Source of the DNA: Asparagopsis taxiformis
Lineage: Eukaryota > Rhodophyta > Florideophyceae > Bonnemaisoniales > Bonnemaisoniaceae
Length of the DNA: 64,000 nucleotides
Assembly (NCBI GenBank): GCA_030407315.1
Contig: JALQPE010002263.1
Coordinates: 62,001 to 126,000 of the forward strand
Reading direction: 5' to 3'
Shown here: positions 31,686 to 40,090 of the stretch, piece by piece
Position numbering within the stretch: position 1 is the first letter of the stretch
Layout of the letters: each line of letters begins with the position of its first letter
Made by a program: the position numbers and the translations under genes
Notes under the pieces: model-generated
The model's input: only the letters and a program-made list of their open reading frames with translations
Databases searched by the model: none
Told to the model about the DNA's origin: nothing

Positions 31686-31800
31686 TCCTTTACATTTTAC
31701 ATCAACTTATCCATTATAATTTTGGTTCATCGACTGATCTAGAGTACATTTTTATTCTCAATCTACTTTTCACTTCTATGGCTCAGTATTTGTACAACTT

Positions 31801-32564
31801 ATACTTTTCATCCTCCACATCACTACGGTGGACTGATTTCAGCTTAGACAGAACAAGTGCTACAGGTGATAGGTACACTGCCGTATTGTCCAGCCTATCT
31901 TGTTTTGTAGATATATATTCATGAGATGATTTTCCTGGTCTGCTTTTACTCTTTTCTCCAGGAGGTGAACTGGATTATTCATTAGCTGCGCAGTCTGAAT
32001 ATGAGCATGATGAAAGATCTTGTCGGGGTAAGGTGTGTCAAACCCGTACAGACAGGCTCTGGTGAGGCCAAGTGGAAGCATATGATACCTCACTGGTGGT
32101 TTATTGACTGAATTTATGCAAAATACGTGGGGCGTTACGGCTGGTACATGGGCCATTTATCAAAAAAACCAAAATTTTGAACTGCACCGGTGCCTCGGAA
32201 TATGGAAGGGAAGGAAGACGGAGGATGGCAAAACATCAAGGCAAGGACTGTAATGCAAATGAGATATCAAGAGTAGGAAAGAAAGGATATTTTAGCAATG
32301 GAGTGCATGTAACGTTGCAGTTAATCATACTGGATGACGGGAGCCATTGGCGCGTACGATGGAATGGTCGGAATTTCCTTGTGAAAATTTTAACGGTGAA
32401 AAGAGCAAATCTGACCATAGAATTGTGAAATGACAGCATTTCATTTTCTATCGCTCGGCCTTGTGCGAGTACTGCCAACTCTCATGCAACGTCGAAACTC
32501 TCAACTACAGTGCAAATTACGCCCCTCCACCGTCATTCCATAAATCGCCCGCTCCTCTTCTTGA
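31801..32564. other. Transition zone before the TLDc gene
   Basis: GC rises back toward the flanking value. Two short ATG frames exist (31860-32156 minus, 98 codons; 32225-32428 plus, 67 codons); neither has a motif and I leave them as unsupported. Confidence 0.3.
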
Positions 32565-33299
32565 ATGATAGAGCTTCTCATCCTAATCGCCATGCCTCAT
32601 TTTTCTATACAAAGAGCACGTCGACGCTGGACTGTCTCTCATCCACAAGAAACAACGCAAATCTCAACCCAATCCACCTGGTCGGAATCACCGTCCAAGA
32701 TGACCCCCGAATCCCCAGCAACCCGTCGCAGGAGAAGACCGCGTTCCGTGCGCACCCCGCGCCTCTCGCATACCTCTGCTATCATTCCCGACCCGTTGGC
32801 AGTCGCTCCGTTCCACGCTCATTTCCCGCTGCGGTACGCCGCCCACGATTGGCAGCTCGTGTACTCCACGATGCGCCATGGCGTCAGTCTGCAGACCTTT
32901 TATTCAAATCTTGCAGGCTCGGATCCGGTGCTTGTCTTCATTCGCGACGCAGGTGGCGCCGTGTTTGGCTGTTACACCTCCGTGCCGTGGAGGGCTTCGA
33001 AGCAGTACTATGGCAACGGTGAAGGCTTCGTGTTCAGTCTGGCGCCCAAATTGCAAGTGTATAAGTGGACACGCGCGAATAGTTTCTTTCAGCTAGGAAG
33101 CATGGATAGTATTGCTATGGGCGGGGGTGGCAAGTTTGCCATCTTTCTCGATTCGATGTTTGAACGTGGTAGTTCAGGGCCCTGTGATACGTTTGATAGC
33201 CCATGTCTGGCAAGTTCCGACGAGTTTGATGTGGTGGTGCTCGAGGCGTACAAGCTTGTTTCGCCGCTCAAGCTTGTGATGGAGAATGATCGTCCGTGA
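32565..33299 (+). CDS. TLDc-domain protein (OXR1/NCOA7-like)
   Basis: 244 residues. The TLDc domain is found in OXR1, NCOA7 and TBC1D24, proteins of oxidative-stress protection and V-ATPase regulation. The domain spans about 75-240: HFPLRYAAHDWQLVYSTMRHGVSLQTFYSNLAG, VLVFIRDAGGAVFGCYTSVPWRASKQYYGNGEGFVFSLAP, YKWTRANSFFQLGSMDSIAMGGGGKFAIFLDS and the closing C.TFDSPCLASSDEFDVVVLEAY. All hallmark blocks are present. The N-terminal ~70 residues are basic, Ser/Thr/Arg-rich. ATGs at 32565, 32592 and 32700 are all possible; the last removes most of the leader. Confidence 0.9.
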   Translation: MIELLILIAMPHFSIQRARRRWTVSHPQETTQISTQSTWSESPSKMTPESPATRRRRRPRSVRTPRLSHTSAIIPDPLAVAPFHAHFPLRYAAHDWQLVYSTMRHGVSLQTFYSNLAGSDPVLVFIRDAGGAVFGCYTSVPWRASKQYYGNGEGFVFSLAPKLQVYKWTRANSFFQLGSMDSIAMGGGGKFAIFLDSMFERGSSGPCDTFDSPCLASSDEFDVVVLEAYKLVSPLKLVMENDRP

Positions 33300-34236
33300 T
33301 TGATGGCGGATGTGCCCTGTATTGTAGTGTATGCGAAGAGTGGTGTACGCCGAGAAGAGTATGCCCCGGTTTATCATTTTGTCACAAGTTGTATAACATG
33401 TTCCTGTCAAAGATGCTTGCTATCGTGCTGTAATCGTGAATTGCTTTTGATGAACAATCCAGAGTAATCAATTAGTTTCCGTTAAACTTGAAACATGCGT
33501 TGGCTTGCAGTCATCGCTTGTACAACAAAAGAAGACCACCTGTTTTTTCTGGAAACGCGTGAATGAAATGCTTCGGGAGAAATATGTAGCGGAATCTGGA
33601 AGTCTCAACCTTACGTCATACCATATCAACGAGGACGGCATGCATAGGTGGGCAGTACTGTCAATGTTGTGTTGGTATGCATTGAATTTGGCACCCATAC
33701 ATGAAGCATGTTGTCAATATCTGTACGACCTTCCACATCTATCAAACTTCGACATGAGATTCCATCGTGTCGGGTTATCAAAATTACGTTCATTTGAAAC
33801 TCCAGTGCGGAAAGCCACTTGATGTACCAATCGAGCAAACAAAAACGGTATTTCCGCAGCAAGTGTCAAACATTGTGCCTCAACACTGCTTTCACGACTA
33901 CAAATCGAGGCTCACAGGGACACGAGGGTGTGAAATAGACGTTCCAATTTGTACGTGAAACCTGACCAAACCATGAACAGAAGCGGTTCCCTTCCATACA
34001 CGCGCAATGCGATATCGAGTCACGCCCAGACTCTAAATCAAACGTCGTCAATAGCTCCCAGTCGTAGCTTTGTCCTTTGTTTCTCGTAACGTTCTCCCCC
34101 TCGGCAAATTCATTTAAAAAAATTGGAGATGATGCGACAATCCAGATATTTGGTCATCTCATTTGCCAACTCCAAAATCTGCGGATTGCGAGCATGACAC
34201 ATCCGTCTCGGAAACGCGCAGCTATCAGTTACCGTC
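33300..34236. other. Gene-poor spacer
   Basis: About 940 bp. The frame 33505-33822 (plus) has no motif and I do not support it. Nothing else seen. Confidence 0.4.
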
Positions 34237-35228
34237 ATGTTACCGGCACCAGGCTTCCAAATATCTCAGAGACTTCCGCACTTTGTTCGACGTGGCTATA
34301 CACATCGTCAAATCTGCGCGGTATCCCATGGTCGGATACGCGCCTGCGCGCGCCCTCGAAAGCAGCACATGTCGCAGTCGGAGCTTCAGTCATTGTATAC
34401 AATCACTGAGGAAAGTTGCATAGACACTGCTGTCCGCGTTGCGGCACGTGCGGCAGTTACATTGCCAAAGTATCTTGCACAATGCCCCGTTTCCGAGCAT
34501 ACAGCGCGTGCATTCGAACAAGTCATGCGCTGGCGAGAGCGACCGGATGCGCGTCGAGCGCTTTGTATCGATGCGGGATGTGGCACGGGGACTAGTTCGT
34601 TACGTCTGGCGAAGATACTGAAGTGGTGCGATGTGATTGGTATTGATCGAAGTCCTGTTCGTCTGGCGCGGAATGCGTTTTATCGGAATGGTGCGGGTGG
34701 AGTGGAGAATGCTATGCTGGTACGTGCGGATTTGGTTGACTTTTGGCGTTTGTGTTACGAAAATGGGGTGTCAGTGGAGCGACAGTATTTTCTGTATCCT
34801 AATCCGTATCCAGGGCGGAAGAACTTGAAGGTAGGTTTGCAATGTTATCTGATGCCGCTGGCTATTTACAACTCAAGATTTGACAAGAGGACTAACAGAT
34901 ATTGTTAAACGCCCAATGTATGCAGCGACGATGGCACGGCCATGCGATTTTTCCAGTCATTGTTGCGCTCGGCGGCGAATTGGAAGTTCGTGCAAGCTGG
35001 GCGGCATATCTGGAGGAATTCGGGATGGCCTACGCTGCCACACATGAACGACTGAAACGTAAAGAGAGCCTGGCGCACATCGGAGCGGTCACCCAACTAA
35101 AAGACATACGAATCGACGCGACGGAAATGCACAACAGACCGTTGTCCAATTTCGAAGCCAAATACATAGAGGCAGAGCAAGCAATCTACCGATTGCGTAT
35201 AAAGTCGCAAGCAATCCAACACTCATAA
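34237..35228 (+). CDS. TrmB-like class I SAM-dependent methyltransferase (two exons)
   Basis: Exons 34237-34830 and 34926-35228 join in phase 0 (298 residues). The intron (95 nt) is GTAGGT...CTAAC (34892-34896)...GCAG. Motif I is CIDAGCGTGTSSLRLA, then IGIDRSPVRLARN, and the QYFLYPNPYPGRKNLK segment, joined by splicing to RRWHGHAIFPVIVALGGELEVRASWAAYLEEF. That YPNP(Y/F)P..K..RRW.GHP.F pattern is typical of TrmB, tRNA (guanine-N7) methyltransferase, and its plastid relatives. ATGs at 34237 and 34369 are possible; the longer form adds an Arg-rich leader. The stop overlaps the convergent RPB4 stop by six bases. Exact substrate uncertain. Confidence 0.78.
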
Positions 35229-35675
35229 CCAGGCGTCCATGTTTTTCAAAATCTCATTGAGCACGTCGTCGTCATAGCGGTCCTTCAAACTCGGAATGAT
35301 AGCTTTCGCTTCTTCTGCTTCCTTGGGCATGAGACTTGCCAATTGCGCAACTTCAAATGGATGCAACTGCGGTTGCACCTTTGTGAGTTGGTCACGCACC
35401 GCAATTGCCTGCTCGGTGGAGGTGAGTTGACCGAAACGGCCAGCGTATTCGAGCGATTTTTTCAGAACAGGATTCAAGTCGGGTTCGTAATCGGTGCCTT
35501 TTTTGCCGTCCACTTGCAGCTTGAGTAAATGGGCTACTTCGGAGAGAAACAACGGCTGCGCTTCGGGGTTGTTGAATTCTTCGCCAAGTTCAAGCTGAGC
35601 TGCATCTTCATCGCGTGGATGCGAGACAGTTGGCTTGATGTCTTCCTTCGATTCCACTGGCACCTCCGACTCCAT
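35223..35675 (-). CDS. RPB4: RNA polymerase II subunit RPB4
   Basis: 150 residues, close to the family size. RPB4 pairs with RPB7 as the stalk of Pol II. The C-terminal domain is diagnostic: LHPFEVAQLASLMPKEAEEAKAIIPSLKDRYDDDVLNEIL, compare the usual (L.KFE.A.L.NL.PE.A.EAK.LIPSL..(R/K)..D..L..IL). The N-terminal half holds the NNPEAQPLFLSEVAHLL segment (FL.NSEV.ILL in relatives). ATG at 35675. It is divergent from KDSR over about 310 bp and convergent, with stop overlap, with the TrmB-like gene. Confidence 0.9.
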   Translation of the reverse strand: MESEVPVESKEDIKPTVSHPRDEDAAQLELGEEFNNPEAQPLFLSEVAHLLKLQVDGKKGTDYEPDLNPVLKKSLEYAGRFGQLTSTEQAIAVRDQLTKVQPQLHPFEVAQLASLMPKEAEEAKAIIPSLKDRYDDDVLNEILKNMDAWL

Positions 35676-35984
35676 TGTTCAAGTATAGAATAGTGCAAGA
35701 GACTGACTGTCGTATACGAGCCGTCCACCGGAGTCGTCGTTTCGCCTCGCATGCGTTGCGGATCAAATACTGATGTAGGATCTCATAAATTTTGGGTATA
35801 TTTCTATATTTTCAATATATTTAAAATATTTTATAATCACGTAAAAGTTACACCTACAAATGCCATTCATCAAGGATTTGAAGTATCTCCTTGAATAAAA
35901 GTGTATATAGTACAGGTGCTTATCTGCTCACAATCCAATACAACTCTCGTCAAATATCCACCCTCATAACAATCACTGCTTCCT

Positions 35985-37013
35985 ATGATTGTACAATCGA
36001 CTATAGCCGATCTAGACCTACTCAAAACAGCACTTCTCAGCGGAGCAATCGCACTCCTATCGATATCCTACATGAGACTTCTAGGCAATTCGGCCCGAAA
36101 TCGACGCGTCTTCTATGCCGGAAAGCACGTATTAATCACAGGTGCCAGTTCAGGTATCGGTAAAGAAATCGCACGCCTTCTTGTAGTATCCGGCGCCTCT
36201 GTGACCCTTGTGGCGCGAAACAAGGACAAGCTACAAAGCGCTGCCGCTGATCTCAAGGCGACGCACGGTCACGATGCGGTCGTCAATGTGTATAGTGCCG
36301 ATTGTAAGGATGCAGACGCGGTAGAGCGCATGGCGGACGATGTTGAGCGCCAATTTGGCGCCGTGGATGTGCTTGTAAACTCGGTCGGAATGTCGCGCGG
36401 TGGCTACTTCGAATCGGTGGAGGCGCACCATTTTCGCTCGCAAATGGACTTCAATTACTTTACGGCGCTCTATCCTACACATGCCTTTTTCAAACGTATG
36501 TCTGAGCGACGAGCAGGCCACATCGTGTTCATATCGTCCATGGCTGGTTTGGTGGGTGTGTTCGGACATGGCGGATATTGTCCTGCTAAATTTGCGGTGC
36601 GTGGATTGGCGGAAACGTTGTATTACGAAGCAAAGCCGTTTGGAATATCGGTCACCATCGTCTATCCACCGGACACAGATACGCCAGGGCTTGCCGATGA
36701 GCGGCAGTCCATGCCGCCGGAAACATTGGAGATTTCAGAGGCGGGCGGCTTGTTCAGCGCGGAGAGAGTCGCTACGGATGTTGTTGATGGTGTCATGCGT
36801 GGCAAGTTTCGGGTCACAACGGGTCTTATTGGATGGTTGTTAGGTGTTTTAACTGCTGGTTTGACGCCTAATGTGTCCCTGCTCGACGTTTTTATGGTCT
36901 GGATTACAAGAGCTGTAACGCCGCTTTTCATCTGGGATAACAATAAGATCGTGAGGAAAGGACATGCTGTTCGTATGCAGGGGAAGAGTCCCAGTCCAAC
37001 AAGTTCTGACTGA
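35985..37013 (+). CDS. 3-ketodihydrosphingosine reductase (KDSR/TSC10)
   Basis: 342 residues. Reduces 3-ketodihydrosphingosine to dihydrosphingosine with NADPH, the second step of sphingolipid synthesis, at the ER membrane. A short-chain dehydrogenase core is clear: TGASSGIGK (residues 52-60) for NADPH, NSVGMSRGGYFES, ISSMAG with the catalytic Ser, and YCPAK (catalytic Tyr and Lys). The VYPPDTDTPG segment after the catalytic site is the signature that sets KDSR apart from generic SDRs. A hydrophobic N-terminal segment (about 12-30) and a C-terminal hydrophobic stretch (LIGWLLGVLTAGL..., VSLLDVFMVWITRAVTPLF) fit ER anchoring. ATG at 35985. Confidence 0.9.
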   Translation: MIVQSTIADLDLLKTALLSGAIALLSISYMRLLGNSARNRRVFYAGKHVLITGASSGIGKEIARLLVVSGASVTLVARNKDKLQSAAADLKATHGHDAVVNVYSADCKDADAVERMADDVERQFGAVDVLVNSVGMSRGGYFESVEAHHFRSQMDFNYFTALYPTHAFFKRMSERRAGHIVFISSMAGLVGVFGHGGYCPAKFAVRGLAETLYYEAKPFGISVTIVYPPDTDTPGLADERQSMPPETLEISEAGGLFSAERVATDVVDGVMRGKFRVTTGLIGWLLGVLTAGLTPNVSLLDVFMVWITRAVTPLFIWDNNKIVRKGHAVRMQGKSPSPTSSD

Positions 37014-37148
37014 CTAATTCAACCCCCCCCCCCAACCCATCTCACTGCACTGTACAATTACCCAACTGATGGATCTTTTCGTGCCCGCGACGTCTTCGAA
37101 TCGCGAGTAACCTTCCATCGTGTACAAGTAAATATGTTCAACACTTGG
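37014..37148. other. Convergent spacer with poly-C tract
   Basis: 135 bp between KDSR and TLS1 stops; a run of ten or more C near 37024 may mark the 3' end of KDSR. Confidence 0.4.
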
Positions 37149-38048
37149 TTATCTCTTCCAACGCTTTTTGAAACGCTCCGCAACAGCAAAATCTGACGCC
37201 TGATGACTGCTTCGCCCTCCATTATCTCGTTGATGCTTTGCAGTGTTATGTCCTTCTTGCACATGATTTCCCCCACTCGTTGCCAGATCTGCCTCCCCAG
37301 TTGCTCGCTGATTCTTCCAGCCAAGATGAACATCAATCCACTCATTCCTATGTTGCGCATAATTACAACTGAAATTGCCCGGTAGACACTCCTCCTTTTC
37401 TACATCACCCTTTCGCGCCTTCGATTCAATTAGTTCCCTGTGTGCCTTCAACGTCTCTTCCTGATTTCTTCGACGTGCCTCCTCTGAAAGCTCCACCTCT
37501 TCAACACCAGCTGGCATACCCTCCCCAGGATCATACATGGGTCTTTCCGCCACGCGTAGTCGCTCTGGAATTACAAAGAGTTCCCTTTCATCGTCATACG
37601 CCGGTTGCTGCTGATCGGTCGATTGGACATCTTTGTCGCCAAACTTCATCTTCATACGCTCTTCAATATACTTGACCATACGCTCTTCTACAACATTTCC
37701 AGTTTTCTCGAGCGCAAAATTGCTCTGCAAACCATCGGCAATGATGTTATTGTCTGAGCCCTTGTTCGCTCCATCTGCATTTTTGTCTTCACGTTGTATT
37801 CGGACATCGAGCGCTGTCTTTCGATTTTCTTCTCGCAGTTTCTGCGCTTCCTTCATAAGCATCAATTCTGCTCTAGTCATGCCGTTGTCCAGATCATCTG
37901 CGCTTTCCTCTGTATTTGTTCTTTCCCGTTTGGTTCGAGCCTTCTTTGCACGTTTTCGGGCACGAAATTTTACTTGCGATGTAGATGCGACTGGCGCGTC
38001 GGTCCCACTGTTCTGCTCGCTGCTGTCGTTACCAGCGGCATCCACCAT
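37149..38048 (-). CDS. C9orf78/TLS1-family splicing factor
   Basis: 299 residues from the ATG at 38048 (the frame opens at 38072 with TTG). The TLS1/C9orf78 family (also called HCA59) are spliceosome-associated proteins; in fission yeast Tls1 affects splicing of telomere genes. Family blocks seen: KKARTKRERTN near the N-terminus, a TRAELMLMKEAQKLRE region, FALEKTGNVVEERMVKYIEERMKMKFG (the FALE....D..M.KYIE..L core), and MYDPGEGMPAGVEEVELSEE, where relatives have an IEEVEL segment. The rest is charged and likely disordered. Convergent with KDSR, divergent from TRAPPC5 over about 390 bp. Confidence 0.75.
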   Translation of the reverse strand: MVDAAGNDSSEQNSGTDAPVASTSQVKFRARKRAKKARTKRERTNTEESADDLDNGMTRAELMLMKEAQKLREENRKTALDVRIQREDKNADGANKGSDNNIIADGLQSNFALEKTGNVVEERMVKYIEERMKMKFGDKDVQSTDQQQPAYDDERELFVIPERLRVAERPMYDPGEGMPAGVEEVELSEEARRRNQEETLKAHRELIESKARKGDVEKEECLPGNFSCNYAQHRNEWIDVHLGWKNQRATGEADLATSGGNHVQEGHNTAKHQRDNGGRSSHQASDFAVAERFKKRWKR

Positions 38049-38435
38049 TCTGGCGCAAGGAGGCGCTATCAATGAAGCCGTGAAAGCATAGAGGCTTACG
38101 AGACGAGTTCAACATCCCGTCTTGAGTTGTTCGACCAGGGGAAAATATATGCAAAATAAAACGGCCCTCACTGTAGTGGATCAGCATCGAAGATTCCGTA
38201 TTGGGAGAGAAAATCAAAACGTTTGCCATTGCATTTCGGCGAACATCATTTCGCACACGTTCGTACGTGAAGAGGCGCGACGACAGTTGCAACATCTCGG
38301 AAACTAAGGGTGTTGTTATCCACTCCACATTACCATCAAAGCAAATCAGCTCTCACATATCTCCCCCCGACTCGTATACATCCAGAAAGCAAAGTTCACT
38401 ACAGCGACGGGCAGCAGTAAATTACCAGACACACC

Positions 38436-39161
38436 ATGCAATCGAGAAGCCGAAGAAGTCTTATGTCTGACATAGTGCCAGGAAGCACGTCGTCTTCTGG
38501 AAGCTCAAAGAACATTCTGGACATGAGTCTGACGCAATCACGCGGTGAGGTGAATATGGATGCATACCTCGTTCTGTTCTCCGAGCTTGTATCGTACTGT
38601 CGTGATCGTGTGGAGTCTGTGAGCGCGCTGCAGGAAAAATTGGCAGAGCTTGGATATCGAATTGGACGACGAGCGCTCGAGTTGATATCTGCACGCGAAA
38701 AGATTGCGCGACGAGAAATTCGACTGTTGAGCATTTTAAACTTTACTGCGTTGCCACTTTGGACGTTTCTGTACGGAAAGCAAGCGGATTCTCTGAAGAA
38801 GGTGCGCGATTCAGAGCGGGAGTGTACGTTTTTATTTGACGCTAGTTGGTGCGATTCGTTTGTGTGCAAATGGCGTCTGACAATGTGACTTTGTGAATAC
38901 GCAGATTATATCGAAGAAGCGGAGCCACTTGTGAACAAGTACATTTCTGTGCCGGCTGATTATGGACACTTCAATTGTGCAGCGTTTTCGGCGGGGATCA
39001 TCAACGGTGTTCTAGACTCTGCCGGGTTTCCAGCCGAGGTGACGGCGAAGAATCTGGCAAAAAGCGGGGAGAATGAGGCGGCGCAGGGACAGCCTCTGAC
39101 GATATACTACATAAAATTTGAAGGACAAGTGCTAGAACGCGAGCAGCGATTACGAGAATAG
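38436..39161 (+). CDS. TRAPP complex subunit TRAPPC5/Trs31 (two exons)
   Basis: Exons 38436-38823 and 38905-39161 join in phase 1 to 214 residues; the split codon makes a Tyr, giving SERE-Y-YIEEAEP. The intron (81 nt) is GTACGT...CTGAC (38877-38881)...GCAG. TRAPPC5 is a core subunit of the TRAPP tethering complexes (Ypt1/Rab1 exchange, ER-Golgi traffic). Matching blocks: ILDMSLTQSRGEVNMDAYLVLFSELVSYCRDRV, LAELGYRIGRRALELISAREK, RREIRLLSILNF..LPLWTFLYGKQADSL, EAEPLVNKYISVPAD, NCAAFSAGIINGVLDSAGFPAEVTA and YYIKFEGQVLERE. A short Ser-rich N-terminal extension precedes the core. The unspliced frame ends early after exon 1, so splicing is required. Confidence 0.92.
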
Positions 39162-39444
39162 GTGTTAAGAGTGCGGCACGTTTGTTTTGAATTTACGCAA
39201 AATGGATTCACTTGCTCGTGTTTGCCGACAAGAAGAAATAATATCACGTGTTGGTTCAATTGTTACGGTCACGAGCACCCTACAAGTTGACCTAGCTTGC
39301 GCAAAATGCATAGATCGACGATGACTTGTGTTGCAACTATCTATAAGCGTGATTGTGTTTGCGTAGACGCTGGGCGCGCGTAGCCGGAGCGGTGTGTACA
39401 TGAGGTGAGGAAGCGTTAGAAGGAGGAGTGTGTGTAGCAAAAAG
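39162..39444. other. Convergent spacer
   Basis: About 280 bp between TRAPPC5 and the following minus-strand gene. Nothing further seen. Confidence 0.4.
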
Positions 39445-40090
39445 TTATCGAGCTCTGGACGGGACTTGAGTGGTGGGCATCGGGGGCGGCAACCTATCCT
39501 TCTCTGATGGTGGGTCAGCAGCAGAGTCCGGAAGCGCGACGGGCAAGTCTTCGATGTTGGTAATTTGGCCGGGAGTAATGTCTATTTGTTGGTACATGCG
39601 TGCGTTACGGAGCCATTTTTCTACTTTCATAAAGTTTTGCCCTCTAGTGAGCCCATTGTTATCGGGGGCGTCGAGGTCGGCTTTGTCGTCTGTAGTTGCG
39701 TCCTTGGCATCTCGTGTGTGTTTTTCTGAGGATGGTGCAAAGGGTAGGTTAGCGGGGTTGGGGATAGGAATGGGAGCGAGGGAGTGGAAATCGAGTGGCT
39801 GGAAACCTACCTGCACGGTCCTTGCCGTCTTTCCTCTTCTTAGCCTCTGCGTATTCGCGGGCCGAGTTTGCGGGATCGGTGATAGAGCTGAGCTGGCCGT
39901 CGGGCTTTGAGGGATCGAAAAAGACCTCTGTGGGCATCTTAATCTTCTTGTTTCCATTGTTGGAGTCGAGATTTGCGGCGGTGGATGCGGCGGCTGCGCG
40001 TCTACTGGAATGATTGGAGGGGCCTACGGGACGGATAGCTTCGGGCGGGGGTCGTGGATCGGCGCCCACACAGCACTTGAGGAAGGACAT
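39445..40090 (-). CDS. Unknown two-exon protein with MSFLKCC N-terminus
   Basis: Exon 1 40090-39811 and exon 2 39725-39445 on the minus strand join in phase 1 (186 residues). The 85-nt intron, read on the minus strand, is GTAGGT, then CTAAC about 24 nt before CTCAG, matching the window's intron pattern and supporting the gene. I recognise no family. The protein starts MSFLKCCVGADP, where adjacent Cys near the N-terminus could be lipidated. Next come a Ser/Ala/Arg stretch, a conserved-looking VFFDPSKPDGQLSSITDP segment, a charged region, then a helical block (QNFMKVEKWLRNARMYQQID) with ITPGQITNIEDLP, and a Pro-rich tail. The frame continues upstream of the chosen ATG but is low complexity. Confidence 0.55.

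Larger units (their letters stand above)
29560..31800. other. AT-rich gene-free block
   Basis: About 2.2 kb in which hand-counted 60-base rows have 25-37% GC (29941: 15 of 60; 30301: 18 of 60; 31081: 21 of 60), against 48% or more in neighbouring coding rows. The longest frame is 85 codons and has no motif. No tandem array is present; only weak direct repeats (a 13-mer CAGATTTCCTTTC at 30283 and 30398) and two hairpins near 31640-31685. The first half is pyrimidine-rich on the plus strand. I see no organelle gene, tRNA or transposase. Confidence 0.7.

Noticed and set aside
31860..32156. 98-codon minus ATG frame by the AT-rich block
   Set aside because: No recognisable motif or promoter; cannot be supported.
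34892..34899. CTAACAG at 34892-34898 used directly as an acceptor
   Set aside because: Using the TGCAG at 34921-34925 joins KNLK to RRWHGH in a TrmB-typical sequence and puts the branch site at the usual distance; the earlier AG would not.
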